A DNA stretch of 64,000 nucleotides from Sciurus carolinensis (taxonomy: Eukaryota; Chordata; Mammalia; Rodentia; Sciuridae), in the NCBI RefSeq assembly GCF_902686445.1, contig NC_062213.1, forward strand, positions 39,630,741-39,694,740, in the 5' to 3' direction. Position 1 is the first letter of the stretch, and each line of letters opens with the position of its first letter. The notes beneath the pieces are model-generated. The model did no database searches, had not been told where the DNA came from, and saw nothing but the letters and a program-made list of their open reading frames with translations. Positions 23,266 to 35,900 of the stretch are shown here, piece by piece. Made by a program: the position numbers and the translations under genes.

Positions 23266-24018
23266 TATCTTGTGTTCAAGGCTGTAGGCTCATCAGCAAA
23301 GAATGAGAGGAATTTTTCCATATCTCTTCCAACTGAAGAGCCTAAGCATTATGTTCTGAAGTCTAGATTTATTTTAACCTTTGAGAAGAATGAAATGCCT
23401 CTATTTATAAAGGTCTAATTCACATGTGGAAATCTAGAGGTCTGAGCTTCTGTGTTTTATTGGCCTGAAAACTTGAATTAAATGTTTGCATTTTAAAAAC
23501 CAGGCAATTTCGTATAAAACTCTAAATTTCCAGTGTCTTGAAAAATCGGAAGATTTGGTATCATTCAGCCTGAATCCTGTGACAAGCAGTAGGAGCAGAG
23601 TTGGAGCTCCAACTCAAGACAAGGATGCTCTTCCAACTTGCCACAGAACCAAATGCATCTGAATATCTTCAATGGTACCCTCTTCACTGAAGAATATTTC
23701 TGCTTGGCTTCATTTCAGTTTTTGATCTCCGATCAGGGTCTATTAATGGGAAAAGAATGGGATATTTATACATCATTGAGGGAGATATCCCGATTCCAGA
23801 TGTGGCCAACTCGCATCTGGTAAGAGGATAGGATCTAGAGCCTATCTACTGGTACATGAATGGCTATAGAGTCTTCTAATTCTTTATTCAGAAAAATATG
23901 TTGAGCACATGCTATTGAACAGTGGATGTTTGCCATGTATTATTTTAAAACAAAAATTGAATTACATTGTTTACAACTTGCATTTTTAATTCACTGGATA
24001 TATTAAAAAATAAAATAT
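23266..24018. other. Unique sequence, nothing recognised
   Basis: No supported gene. A 61-codon frame at 23638-23823 has no recognisable features. Confidence 0.4.
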
Positions 24019-24150
24019 ATTTTTAAAAAGTTTTTTTTAGTTGTAGATGGACACAATACCTTTGTTTGTTATGTGGTGCTGAGGATTGAACCCAGTGCCT
24101 CCCATATACTAGGCCAGGGCTCTAAAAATGAGCCACAGGTACAACCCAAA
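24019..24150 (-). repeat. ID-type SINE with extended 3' tail (antisense)
   Basis: 'ttagttgtagatggacacaa' (shared tail module, antisense), then 'gtggtgctgaggattgaacc' and a diverged A box. Confidence 0.8.
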
Positions 24151-24237
24151 ACATCTTGATGGATAGTATACATATACTTGTGGCTGATAGAAGAAACAAT
24201 AAATAGGACAATACGTTTGAACTGGCCAATGCTTGTG

Positions 24238-24790
24238 TATTAGTTTTTTGTGAATGTTGTAACAAATATGTAGCAAAGTTGACAGCTTAAAACAAGAGAA
24301 TTTTATTCTTTTATAGTTCTGGAGCCAGAAGTCTGAAATAAAGGTATCTGCTGAGCCACACTAATTCTGAAACCCCTAAGAAAGAATCCTCCCTTGATTC
24401 TTCCAGCTTCCAATGGCTCCAGGCATTTCTTAGTGGTGGCTGCACAACTCCAATCTTTACCTCTGTCTTCACAAGACCTTCTTTGTGTGTCTCAAATCTC
24501 CCTCTGCCTTTCTCTTTCTTTTTTTTTTTTTTTTTTTTGCGGTGCTGGGGATCGAACCCAGGGCCTTGTGCTTGCAAGGCAAGCACTCTACCGACTAAGC
24601 TATCTCCCCAGCCCTGCCTTTCTCTTGTAAGGATATCTGTCATTGGATTTAAGGCCCATCCTGATTATTCAGGATGCTCTCATCTTGAGATCTTTAATGT
24701 TATTACTTCTGTGACGACTGTTTCCACATAAAGTCACATTGCAGGTGATCACATCTGGCAGGGGGCACTATTTAAGCCACTAACCTGGTT
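24238..24790 (-). mobile_element. MLT1-like MaLR LTR (antisense), interrupted by an ID SINE
   Basis: Starts 'tgtattagttttttgtgaat' and contains 'agttctggagccagaagtct' and 'ggatttaaggcccatcctga', the antisense layout of an MLT1-like LTR. The ID copy at 24517-24613 lies in the middle, so the LTR is older than that SINE. Confidence 0.6.
24517..24613 (-). repeat. Young ID SINE (antisense) with target-site duplication
   Basis: T-run, 'ggtgctggggatcgaaccca', 'gtgcttgcaaggcaagcac', 'taccgactaagctatctccc'. It is flanked by a 13-bp direct repeat 'ctgcctttctctt' (24504-24516 and 24614-24626). Confidence 0.95.
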
Positions 24791-25439
24791 AAATAATTTT
24801 CTTCTTAAAAATTATTTTTCAAAAGATGGTTGATTGAAATTCCCGAGTCCTCCTCCTCTCATTTGGCTACATGTGGGCAGAACTGTACTGAAAGCAGAAT
24901 TTACTTTGAGTCACTTAGCAGTTCCGGAGGCAGTATGTGATAATGTAACACAGGCCACATACCTAAGAAACGTGCTTAGGGCTTAGTTCCCTGAACTTGC
25001 TATCCAGAGGAAGTGGTGGTGAAATTGCAGCATTAGGTTAATGATCTCTTTCCCCAGGCTGTGGGATTTGGATTACAAAACTCAACTGAAGCTTTGAGAT
25101 TTAGCCTCCATTCTTGCACTATCCAAAACTTTCTCAAAAGCAGATTTTGATAAAAGGTATTTTGTTTGGCAAACAATAAGCTGTTCTAATAGTTCTCTTT
25201 CATTTATTGTGCCTCTGGGATTATGCATTGAAGCTTAGTTGTAGTTGGCACTTGGTGGGTTTCTGGAGTTACTATGACCATTTAAAAACTGAATTCTTGA
25301 AACATCCAGGTCTATGGAATCATCCCTGGTGATAAGACCATGTATGGTGCCCAGAGAGAGGCATCGTCCTGTGGAAACAGTAGGCAAGGGTCAGCAGCAC
25401 CCTGAAGATATTTCCTGCACTGTCTAAAGAGTTACTCCA
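24791..25439. other. Unique sequence, nothing recognised
   Basis: No supported feature. Confidence 0.4.
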
Positions 25440-25850
25440 AGTGAGAATGTTAAAATCATAGCTAACATGCACTTATTACTGACCTAGCACAGCACTAGGC
25501 CTGAGCACTAGCATGTTCTGTGTTCATCCTTCCTTTCTACTTTCTTTTCTTCATGGTGCTGAGCATTGAACCCAGGATCCTGCATGGGATATGAAAGCGC
25601 TCTACCACTGAGTTACATTTTCAGCTCTATTCTTTCATTTAAACTTTATAATAACCCTCAGGGGTACATACAACTATTATCTCCATTTTACAAAGAGGAA
25701 ACTGAGGTACAGAGAAATACTTGCTTGGGGTTGGTAAGCAGCAAAACTGAGAGTCAACACCACTTAGGGTGGCTCCAGAGACTGTGTCTAACCAGTTTGT
25801 TACGTGCATCTGTTAAACCATTTCTGACAAAATTGTGAAGGAGGTATTTG
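25440..25850 (+). repeat. MIR-like SINE interrupted by an ID copy
   Basis: MIR-like text before 25540 ('cttattactgacctagcaca') resumes after 25630 with 'ttataataaccctcagggg' and 'tccattttacaaagaggaaa'. The ID element sits between. Confidence 0.6.
25543..25629 (-). repeat. ID-type SINE (antisense)
   Basis: 'atggtgctgagcattgaacc' and 'gctctaccactgagttacat'. It is inserted into the MIR. Confidence 0.8.
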
Positions 25851-25894
25851 TCCCTAATATTTGTCCATCCCTTTCCTACTTCTCCTTTTGATTC

Positions 25895-26056
25895 CTTTAC
25901 TACTATGGTACAGTAGGAAGCATATGGACTTTTTAGTCAGTCTGACCTGAGTTCAAATACTGGCTAGGTGAATGCAGACAGGTTAGATAACCTCTCTGAA
26001 TCTTAGTTTCCTCATTTTAAAGTGATGATTATGGTGAGTGTAGTGATTACTTCACA
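25895..26056 (+). repeat. MIR SINE
   Basis: Contains 'gacctgagttcaaatactgg' and 'tctgaatcttagtttcctca', the two most conserved MIR segments, at normal spacing. Confidence 0.7.
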
Positions 26057-26691
26057 TGGATTAAATAACAATATAGCATATGCTGTGGTGGGCTGCGCAG
26101 ATCACGCTTTTAGAACCAATGCCCTCTTTCTCTCCCTCCCCTACTGCCGGAAATGTTGTCTGTTGACAGTTCACAGCTCAGCATCTTCCAGAAATTGCCT
26201 TCAGTTGAAGGAAGTCAGTCATCCAAAATTATGCCCCTTTCCTAGTGGTAGCTGGCATCCAACTGTGGGGCAGGGCAAAAAGGCCACCCCTTACGTCTAA
26301 TTAGGACAACTCTGAAGGATCTTCCCAGATGTGTAGGAGGATTGGTCAAGGCCTGGATTGCAACTGCATTAACACACCACTGCTTCCTCTGCCCAATTCT
26401 GCTTCCTTCATTCCTCTCAGGTGTTGGTTGAGATCACTTCCCAATGAACCTCCTGTACTCCATCTGATTCCTGGGGAAACTGACCTCCCACAGTTAATGT
26501 GTGTCAATGTCTAACACATAGTACACACTCTAAATTATTTTCAATGTTCTTGCTCACCTCATAGTCTTCCTACTGTAATACCTTACCATCCTGAGAATTC
26601 CTTGTGCCTCCAACTTCCGCTGTCTCTGCAAAACTTGGCAATCCCACGTCTCACTACCATGGGGAGAAGCATCTTGTCAAAAGCTGGTTAG
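26057..26691. other. Unique sequence, nothing recognised
   Basis: Two short plus-strand frames (26022-26300 and 26329-26514) show no recognisable domain. I do not call a gene. Confidence 0.4.
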
Positions 26692-26692
26692 A

Positions 26693-26800
26693 AGGCTGGG
26701 GCTGTAGCTCAGTGGCAGAGTACTTGCCTAGCATATGTGAGGCACTGGGTTTGATCCTTAGCACCACATAAAAATAAACAAATAAACTACAAAAAAGAAC
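26693..26800 (+). repeat. ID-type SINE (sense)
   Basis: 'aaggctggggctgtagctca' and 'actgggtttgatccttagca', followed by an (A/T)-rich tail. Confidence 0.9.
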
Positions 26801-26817
26801 TATTAAAAAAAAGCTGA

Positions 26818-27004
26818 TTAGATTGTGCATAGTGGCACACCTGTAATCCCAGCAATTCAGGAAACCAAGGTAGGAGGATCACAAGTTGGAGGCCAGTCTG
26901 GGCAACTTTTCAAGAACTTGTCTCTGAAAACAACAATAAAAAGAGCTGGGGATGTAGTTTAGTTAAAGAGTGCTCCTAGGTTCAGTCCCCAATATTGAAA
27001 ATAA
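26818..27004 (+). repeat. Composite SINE (MEN type, sense)
   Basis: B1 half with 'acacctgtaatcccagcaat'; ID half 'gagctggggatgtagtttag' ending 'gttcagtccccaatattg'. It lies directly after another ID copy in the same orientation. Confidence 0.85.
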
Positions 27005-27811
27005 AATGGGGCAATTAATGACTCTTTTTCATCTGGATGGGGTGGGCACATAACCTTCTAGAATGCATTAAGCAGTCACAGGGTGAGACAAGATTCTAGA
27101 GAAGACCCAATTATACCATGTAGGTAGCTGCCCACAGCTCCAGACATAACAGGCTCACAGTGAGTGTTTGTTGTTGATGATGTAAGGCTGCTTCTGACCC
27201 CAAATAATGAATGCTTACTTTTCAGATTCCACGTAGATGGAATTCAGAAACTACACATAGACACTCTTTCAACAGTAGGCACATTGAGAACTGCACAAAT
27301 TTTGGAATTTCTGCACCATTAGCAACATGCCTGAGAAATCTGAGCACCATGGTCTAAAATCTTTAGGATATAGATAGAGCAAGAAGCAGCAACCACAGAG
27401 GGCAGGCAGTGACACATCCCGTGTGCACAAGGGCCTGCACATAACTAGCAGAGCTTCTGAGCATTCCAGGCTAGAGAACTGTATGGCTAGGAGGGAGAAA
27501 CTGTCCAAGGTAGCACTGTGTGTTGTCCTGTGGGAGGCTCCTGACCTTGTAGAAGAGCTAGTAGGCTATTCCACATGATGGTCACGACAGGGAAGAGTTA
27601 CAGTGGACCCTGATACTCTACTGTCTTCTAAAGTAACATGAAGATGGACTTTGATGTTTAGAATGATACTCTATGGTCAATGGCACTGGCCTACTGGTAT
27701 TTTAAAGCCACCATGGTGTACCTTTATTGGGAAGTATACCTGAGCAATGGCCAGGGCTTAAAAATTAGCAAACTAATATGGCATAGAAAGACCTCTTTGG
27801 GCTGATTATGC
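27005..27811. other. Unique sequence, nothing recognised
   Basis: No supported feature; the 79-codon minus-strand frame at 27269-27508 is unremarkable. Confidence 0.4.
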
Positions 27812-27990
27812 TGGGAAACTGAGCAGTATGGGAGAAAGAAAACAAGCTCTGATGCAAGATCACCCCGGTTTAAAACAGCCCACTTGCTGGCTGTATAACC
27901 TTGAGCAAGTTATTTACCTCATAGGTCTGATTCTTTGTCTATGAAAAGAATTGTTTTTCACATTTTTTTGTTGTAAGGATTAAATAAAAG
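27812..27990 (+). repeat. MIR SINE
   Basis: 'gctggctgtataaccttgag' followed by 'caagttatttacctcat' and 'gtaaggattaaataaaagca' match the MIR core in order. Confidence 0.75.
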
Positions 27991-28472
27991 CATTCATTTC
28001 AAAGTTCTTTGATGTGAAATGCTCCCCAATTGAAAGATATAATTGTATGGCATGCTGGTACTGACACTTAAACAATCACTGTCCCAAAATGCTTGGGGTC
28101 TCAAGAAATGTTCTTGTGTTATAGAGGACCTCGGTTGTTTCCACCTGCTCTTTGGATACAAGAACCCTCTTACCTGTGCCAAGTTCACTTCATGTGACTT
28201 GTGTGACAATGTACTCATCTCCTCTAGCCTTGAGGGGTGAGAACATAATTGCTCTCCCTGGTTGCATCAGTTGGTTAAAGGATAAACCCTTGACCAACCT
28301 GGGTCAACCAGAATCTTCTCCAGACTTTTCTACCAGAGTTATTGGGAAAGGCTATCTCTTTTTTGCTAGATTTCTGGCTTGTTAGAATGTGAAGATAGGG
28401 ATATTGGAGAACTTGTTTTCCACATGGAGCAGGCCTATCCAATAGGTGGAGAGACAGAAACTTTAGAGATCC
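27991..28472. other. Unique sequence, nothing recognised
   Basis: Overlapping short frames on both strands but no domain or repeat. Confidence 0.4.
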
Positions 28473-28512
28473 TGTATGGCCAGGCATGATGGAGAATGCC
28501 TGTAATCTCAGT
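28473..28512 (+). repeat. Truncated B1-like fragment
   Basis: 'ggccaggcatgatggagaat' followed by 'gcctgtaatctcag' is the first 40 or so bases of a B1 element. It then stops. Confidence 0.7.
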
Positions 28513-28707
28513 GTAATTCCATTTTGCTATTTACTGATCTACTCTACTGACAGTTTTTCTCCCCAGCAGTATATTTTGTGTTTCAGCTACTCATATGTAG
28601 ATGTTCCATTTCTACTTGACATCTGCATGTGCTACTCTGTTAATGGGAATTTAGGCATTTTCATCCTGATGCTACTCCGAATAGTGTTGCTATGAATATG
28701 ACCTTTT
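28513..28707. other. Possible old L1 remnant
   Basis: Phrases like 'gttaatgggaatttaggcat' and 'agtgttgctatgaatatgac' weakly resemble the antisense L1 3' region, continuing at 28920-29050. Low confidence. Confidence 0.35.
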
Positions 28708-28916
28708 TCTTTTTTTTTTGGTACTGGGGATTGAACTCAGGGGCACTTGACCATTGAGTCACATCCTCAGCCCTATTTTTTATTTTATTTGGAGACAGGG
28801 TCTCACAGAGTTGCTTAGCACCTCACTTTTGTTGAGGCTGGTTTTGAACTCACAATCCTCCTGCCTCAGCCTTCGGAGCTGCTGGGTTTACAGGTGTGCG
28901 CCACCGCAAGTGACTG
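28708..28916 (-). repeat. Composite SINE (MEN type, antisense)
   Basis: ID half 'cttgaccattgagtcacatc', 'gagacagggtctcacagagt', and B1 half ending 'tacaggtgtgcgccaccgca'. Confidence 0.9.
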
Positions 28917-29069
28917 AACTTAACTTTTAAAGGAACATATTTATGTCTCTCTGTTGCATATATACCTAAAAGAGGAATTTGGGGGTCATAAGGTCTATGT
29001 TTACTCAGCTTTAATAGATAATACTTAAAATTTTCCAAAATGTTCCACATCCCTTTTTAATGGTGGAAA

Positions 29070-29580
29070 AAAATGTTTATTTAGAGTGAACCAGCTAGAC
29101 TCAGGTTAGATGATCCCAATTTTGTAGGCCACATTCAGGCATCATAACTAGTAACCAGTTGAATCTGTGTCTTCTTCTATCTGTGAGACCTGATTTGGGG
29201 TGTTAACTTTGGCCACACTAGTGTTACAAAGCTTCTTCAGAACCTGTTTGATTTGGTGCTTGTTGACCTTGACATCCGCAATGAATACAAGTGTGTTGTT
29301 GTCTTCTATCTTCTTCATAGCAATGCAGTAGTCAGGGGAAACTTAATGGCATAGTGATCAAACTTATTTCTCCTGGGGGTGCACTTCCAAGGATATCTGG
29401 GCTGCCTCTAAAAGTGTCTTGGCCACCTGAAGATGGTTTACCTACAGATCGTCTTTGTGGCTGTGGACACCCTTCAGAACTGCCCTTCTTGGTCTTTGAA
29501 ACCTTGGCTTTGATTTCAGCTTTGGGAGAGGCAGGAGCTTCCTTCTTTGGCATCTTCTTGGTGAAAAGGCCATATTTTTA
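29070..29580 (-). pseudogene. RPL23A: RPL23A processed pseudogene
   Basis: On the minus strand the N-terminal KKEAPASPKAE segment and an AVLKGVHSHK segment match ribosomal protein L23a (uL23, 60S subunit). Further along are the codons for [17 protein letters not shown], [14 protein letters not shown] and [14 protein letters not shown] sequence, and the stop follows a GII ending at 29106-29108. No introns are present. Several frameshifts and an insertion next to the original start break the frame, so no protein is made. An AATAAA-like signal lies about 30 nt past the stop on the minus strand. It is clearly older than the RPL6 copy. No poly(A) or target duplication is convincing. Confidence 0.9.
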
Positions 29581-30781
29581 AATTTAAGACTTTCTCGTTT
29601 GAAGTTATGAAGGAAATCAGAATGGCACTGCCAGGCAGACATTGATGGAACAAGGTGTTCAAGTTCAGGGGGGAAATTATATTCAACCTAGATATTAAAA
29701 CCAGAAAAACCACCATTCAGATAAGAATGTAGACTATATTTTTCATTCTTCCTTGCAACCTGGTGTGCCTTCCTAACTAGATTTTGACAAATGACTCGAA
29801 AACTGAAGTGATATAAGCAACCTCTGAGACACACGCTAAAGAAACAACATCTTGCTCCTCTTTCCTTCCTTCTGACTGAAGTGTCATGGAAGGAATCAAA
29901 GCAACCAAAATGGACCACAAAAAGTTACTTATTGAGGATGAAAGTAGTAATAAGAGAACAAGACAGATTTCACCATGTTAGCCTTAACTGCTTAAGCTCA
30001 GAGTATTATGTGACGGATGTAAAACTTCTGTCTTATTTAAACCTCTATTATTTCAATGTAGTAGCTAAACCAGTGTTTTACCTAAAATACCAAATCTCCC
30101 AAAGTTTGCCCGTTATATACTTCCCTTATGAAGTTACTATGACATGCTCTATCAAGAGAATCCACCAAGAAAGAGGAAACCATGAGATTCAGGATAACAG
30201 AGGATTCAATACAAGTCAGAGACAAAGGAAGCACTCGGGGATTTGGTTAGGCATATGAAATAGAAGTTCAAATAGTTAATGGCTTTAACTAGGAGGATTT
30301 TTCTCACACTAAATGAGAGGTCTAGGAGATAGCAGTTCATGCTGTATAGATGCTCCATAATCTCCTCAAGCACGCAGTCTCTTTCTAGTTTCTTATTCCA
30401 CCATCCTCAAGGTATGTCTTGTATCCTCAGTTTCTCAAGATGGTTACTAGAACTTTAGACATCACTACCATGTTTTAGAAAACAGGAAAAAGGAGCAGTT
30501 GATGATGAAATTCAGTTAACTCAGTCCACCCCAAAACTTCCATTTTCATCTCTTTGTCATAAATTAGTCACAGGACTCTTCTTATTTGAAAAGGAAGACT
30601 GGGAAACAGTTTGTTACCCACAACAAAATCAGGGTGTGGTTTCTAAGGAAGAAAGAAAGAATAAACGTTACTGAAGCAAATGATTATTTCTATCACCACC
30701 ACCACTTCCTCTCACAATGTTTCATTGCCTTGGATAGTGGGAATCTGCATGGTGATGCATTAATTTCACTTTAAAAATGTT
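29581..30781. other. Unique sequence, nothing recognised
   Basis: Includes a 125-codon plus-strand frame (29881-30258) with no recognisable domain, codon bias or conserved start context. Probably random. Confidence 0.4.
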
Positions 30782-30926
30782 TGAGCCATCCCAGCAACTT
30801 GGGAGGCTGAGGCAGAAGGATCAAAATTTAATGAAACCCTTCCTCAAAATAAAATATATTTTTTAAAAAAGGACTGGGGATGTGACTCATTGGTTAAGTG
30901 CCCTTTGGTTCAATCCCTAGTGCAAA
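30782..30926 (+). repeat. 5'-truncated composite SINE (MEN type, sense)
   Basis: Begins inside the B1 half ('cccagcaacttgggaggctg'); ID half 'ggactggggatgtgactcat' ending 'ttggttcaatccctagtgc' and a poly(A) tail. Confidence 0.85.
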
Positions 30927-30937
30927 AAAAAAAAAAA

Positions 30938-31112
30938 TGTTTGAACCAGGTGTGGTGGAGCACACCTGTAATCTCAGTGGTTCAGGAGACTGAGGGAGGA
31001 GGATTGCAAATTCGAGGTCAGTTTTAGCAACTTAGTGAGATTTTGTCTCCCCACCCGCCCCCCCCAAAAAAAAAATAAAAAAGAAAAGGAAAAAAGGCCT
31101 GGGGGATGTGGT
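30938..31112 (+). repeat. B1/MEN-like SINE (sense), tail-truncated
   Basis: 'ccaggtgtggtggagcacac', 'cacctgtaatctcagtggtt', then a C/A-rich linker and only the first bases of an ID half ('ctgggggatgtgg'). Confidence 0.8.
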
Positions 31113-31144
31113 ATTCTTGTTCCAATTACCCATATAGAAATAAA

Positions 31145-31249
31145 ATAGCTAACTTCACTGATTACTTACCACGTTCTAGGTCTGCTCTAAACAGTATATA
31201 TGAATATGAATTTCTCACAGTAAATTTTTGAGGTAGGTGCTCCTGTTAT

Positions 31250-31294
<45 letters not shown>

Positions 31295-31400
31295 CGAGAG
31301 AGGCATAGGGAGGTTAAGCAACTTACTCATTGTCATTCTTGTAGCAAGTGGGAGGGCCAGTGTTCAGACCTAGGGAATCTAGCTGTGAGTCGCCTTCATC
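31145..31400 (+). repeat. MIR split by a (CA)n microsatellite
   Basis: 'cttaccacgttctaggtctg' and 'tttgaggtaggtgctcctgt' lie before the CA tract; 'gcatagggaggttaagcaac' follows. Together they form the 3' half of a MIR in the sense orientation. The (CA)n (31252-31290) sits where MIR normally has a short A/C-rich stretch. Confidence 0.65.
31252..31290. repeat. (CA)n microsatellite
   Basis: About 19 CA units, followed by a short GA/GC-containing boundary. Confidence 0.95.
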
Positions 31401-32699
31401 TCAAGGTTTTACTACCCCTCCTCAAAAGAAATTAACAAAGAAAATAAAGAAGCCAAATGCTGTTAACACTGGTGACAATCCCTTTCTCACTATTTTTCAT
31501 GAAGACAAGGAATGTGATTCCAGCATCCTTATTATCAGGATGTGCTCTGTGTCAGGTGAAATCCTCAAGTGGGGACTTCCTGCACACACTATGAAAAAAG
31601 AATCATATCCTCCTGAAATCAACTGTGTCCCCACCCAGAGGGTGGTGGGCTTGGGTTCTGCTCACTTTAAACACATTTGACATCCCTGGCAGTCCTGGCC
31701 ATCATCAATACCACTTAACATACTTCCAAGGAGTCTGGTATGTTTGGGAGTGTCTCCTCGCCTCAGTCTAAATTGGCCAATCCGTAGGGTGGTGAGTGCC
31801 TGCATCTCTCCTAGGCTGGTTTGAACCTGTCTTGTGTACATAAGAATAAGAAATGTTAGACATCTGTCACTTCATCCATTACGTCCCACTTTAGTTTATT
31901 AATAGAGCCAAGAGTCTTAACATAGGTCACCTGACTCCTCCTTCAGTAGATGACATTTCAATGGATTTTACAGCCCCACTGAGACCAGAATTCTCATTTC
32001 TACTTTCTTGTTTCTTTAAATGATTGCATTAAGTAAAATCTCATAAGCTGAAATTGCATTGGCTGTGGCTGGTGACATCTGAGAGTTCTAACGCCTCCAG
32101 AAAGCCCTATTCAGTCTGGAATTGAGCCATCTTCAAATGAAAAACCCATTTTTTTCCTGGCAAGAAACAATTGATGCAAACCTAGACTAAAATGGCATTA
32201 AAGAGGCCTAAGAATTTACATAGCAGAAGATTGTTTGCTAGAATCCCAGGTCAGGCAGTGTAAAAATGTTTTCCCTCATTGACTAAACTGTGGATGGATT
32301 TGAATTTAACTTGGTTTAAATGTTGGCAAGTGGACTTGGTAGTCCTTGTGTTTGGATTTTGTTATCAAAATCCTGGCAATAAGTGATTTAACCCTGTTAT
32401 ACTTTAACACCTTGAAACCAGTGTCTGTAGCTTCCTGCATTAAGAAGGGAAAATATGGAACCCAGGTGTTCCATGGTTTTCCTTTTTGGCATGAAACTGA
32501 ATTTCATTTTTCATACATCTTCCTTCTGTCTATTCCCTAGCAAGCTGTACTTGCTTCCCCTAATGACCTGAACTTCTTGCCTCCCTTTCTTCTCAGGGTC
32601 TATGGATTCCCCATTCCCTAGTCAGACTAGGTCTAAACAAACACCCATGGGGCTGAATATGACCACAGAGTTGAGTAGAAAGAAAGACCAGTGAACATT
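31401..32699. other. Unique sequence, nothing recognised
   Basis: A 110-codon plus-strand frame starts in the MIR and runs to 31680. It has no recognisable domain. Confidence 0.4.
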
Positions 32700-32960
32700 A
32701 CTGAGTCTGGCAGGAACTTTAAACTATCCAGTTCAATCTCTGCAACAAATCTCTCAGGCTAACATTCTTTCAGATGAGGAAACCAGGACTTAAAATAATT
32801 AAGTAATTTCCTCCAGGTCCCACAGTGAAGTAAGTTCATGGACTTTGAACCTGTTACCTCCTTAAAATCATCTCTTTAACTCTACTCTGTTCAAAAGTTT
32901 CAAGTGCATCATTACTATCTCTTTCCTCATTTATAAAACAGAAAAGAGCTATAATGATAT
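32700..32960 (+). repeat. MIR/L2-like fragments
   Basis: 'cagatgaggaaaccaggact' and 'tctttcctcatttataaaac' are typical MIR-type remnants. Family uncertain. Confidence 0.45.
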
Positions 32961-35900
32961 GTACAAATTTATATCAAGGTGCTGCCATTCTCTCTCCAGG
33001 TTTTAAAACTTTATTTACATATAAGTAATTGTGTATCCCTATAATTAAAATCCTTTGAATAACAACAACAACAAAAATGGCACTCTGATTAAACTGCACT
33101 TTACAGCCTGTAGGACACTTTGGATCAGCTTGGATTTTACTCTGAATTTCACTGTCCTCCACTCAGTTTCTTCCTCCACCAACACACAAGTTCATTTCTT
33201 TTTCTGCCATCCAGACAGGCAGATGGGAGCCAGGCAGGTGTGACCTCCACTGTCAACGGTTCTTCATTCTTTGATGTGAAAGGGGCAGCACAGTCATTAA
33301 ACTTGGTCCAACCTCTTCGCATCTTCAAAGTTAAACAGCTAAACAGCTAACAGTAGGAAGACCGTGCTGCAGAGTGCACAGTCAAGTGATTCATGCCTCA
33401 GTCTGATCACCTGTTGCTTCTGCTGTTGGGCTAAGAACTAACTCTCCAGTGAAACTTTCCTTTTGAAAGCGGTGGACTTTTTCTTGCGTTTCTGACTTCT
33501 TCAGTTTGGTCCTATTGGATTTCTCTCTCTCAGCCATTCAGTTTGTCACATACGGTTGCTCAGGAAGCTGAGCAAGGCGTGTGGGTGAGTGGAGTCTGGT
33601 CTACAAGGTGACCCACCAAAGTGCCTTTCTCTCTTAATGGAGACCTTTTGAAGATTAAATATCCCAAGAAATGTAAGTCAGTGTGAGGTAATTAAACAAA
33701 CATAGTGTTTCTCCTCCTCAGGTGATTTGTGTTTCAATTGGCCAAAACTTAAGTGAAAAGAATGAAACTCAGACTTCAGTGAGTACTGTTTCCTGATTCC
33801 CATGGAAAAGAAAGTGGGCTTCACTGACTTTCAGCATCTTCAATTTCTGCATTGTCCGGAGCCCAGACTCCCAGCCCCTGGTCAGCATCTTTGCCTCTCT
33901 TGATGCTGTTTCTGTTCCCACTGGAGAGTTAGTTCTTAGTCTGGTGTCCAGATTGTTGTGTTTTTAAGTATCCTTGTCCATAGTTCCTCTTTCTCAGCTT
34001 TACAATCATAGTTTCTCTGAAAATAAGTCATAACCTACCATCTTTCACTCCTATTTTATATTTAAAATAAAATTAATGTTACTCTAATGATAGAGTCAGC
34101 TTCCCCTTCCTCTGAACACACACAGCCATACCTTTCATAGAGTCTGTCTTCTCCCACATATTGCAATTATCTTATTTCTCTGTGTAGACTTGTAGTGCCT
34201 GGAGGCAGGGAAACTGCCCTGCTTATCTGTGTATCCCCCCTGACATCCATTAGAGTGCGTTTCACAGTGTAGCTTCTCAAGAAATGTCTGAGTCACTCCT
34301 TCCATTTTCTGGTGTCTAGCAGAGCCCAACAAATGCCAGTTGTGTTCTTAACAATGATGCAGCCAATCCACGGTCTGTCTGTATGGATAAGCATGTTCAT
34401 GCTGCAAGACATTGTTGCCTAGGGTAGCCAGGCATGCCCTGCATGGTTAGCTCCTTCTAGTTATGCTCTGGATCTCAGAACCAAAAGTTCTGAAGGTAGT
34501 CATGGCAGCAGTGTTGCTAATGGATAGCATAATCAACCATGTCAATTGTCTTATCTCTAATAACCTTGTTCTGACTTTTTGAACTTTGACATCATGTCAG
34601 AATTTTTTTTTTTTTTTTTTGAGAACAGCCTCAATGACGCCTAGATTTCTGTGCTCCACTGTGACTTAACAGTCAGATCCACTTAAAACTAGAACTTGGA
34701 TAACTTTCCCACTAATGTGTTTGTTAACTTAGGCCAAAATTCTTCTGCCATTTTTGCTTTGCATAGTTTATCCCTGTCTTTTTGGCATATCACTTCTTAT
34801 AAAAATTTAGTATTGTTTTCAAATTTAGAGATTTTACTGTGCTCTCTCTTTTCCCAAACACAATAAACCATTAAATTAAATTGACCTAGAATTGATTGGT
34901 TGAGAAATAACACAATTTACACATCTACATTTAATAATATCCCTGCCTTACTACTTTGACATTAATTCTTTATCCATAATAAAACCCTCTGTCTGATTGT
35001 AGGGTAACTTAATTAAGAAATAGTTATTGGTATGAAAAATTGTCAAAGACTTTTCCTAGAACAAAAAACATTCATGATTTCTTCTTTCTCCACAAATTTA
35101 TTTTCCTTCTGAAAGAACTTTTATAGATTAGTCAAGCATTATTTTTTTCTTCCAGAGACTAAGTTGGCTTTCCTCTAATTGAGAAGCATCTAGTAATCCT
35201 GCTTTTTATTTGTTTCCATTAATGTGTAGAGAGCACCCTGTTAGAGACTCTGTCTTCTCCACTATTCCTTCAGATTGAGGCTAAATCTAGGACCCCAATT
35301 TTCAATCTTTCTTTTTAAACGTAGAAAATAGATGCAAAAAACATTTTTTAAAAAAATCATGAGGCCTACTTTGTTATTTTTTAAAGTTATTTCAGTTATT
35401 TTTATCATTACTTGATGAAAAAAATTTGTCATTTGTGTGCATACTCAGTCATTGATAAACATGTAGGAAAGTTAATTAAAAAGGGACCTCATCAAAATCA
35501 TCCTATTTTCCAGCACCCAGTTAAACATTTCAGACATGCCTTTTCTCTCTTTTGCTTCCCTCTAGTTTTGCCTTGTAATTGATTCTATCGTCATTCTCCT
35601 ATCCAGGAATAGTTACAGCTCCTTCCTCAGGATTTATATTTGTCTTTTCCTTTTATCTCTATCTCAATAACTCTGTATATATTTTCATTGCTTACAGTCA
35701 GTAGTTGGCCTCATAATTAATTTTAACTTGAAATACTCATTTGGCTTCTACTTACAGTCATTAATGTCACTCTTAGAAGTTTTAAATGGACTTTAATGCA
35801 TTATTCCTTTTTTAAGAACTTAAAAAGCTACTTACTCTTAAGAAATTTAAACCTATCCATTATTCACTAGCATACTTCTCTAAACAATGAGCAAATAAAA

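Noticed and set aside
26693..26760. tRNA-like sequences (A and B boxes) as tRNA genes
   Set aside because: They are ID SINEs: no cloverleaf acceptor pairing could be found, A-rich tails are present and dozens of copies share the same body.
29881..30258. 125-codon plus-strand open frame in unique sequence
   Set aside because: No domain, signal or exon boundary is visible, and chance frames of this length are expected in AT-balanced DNA of this size.
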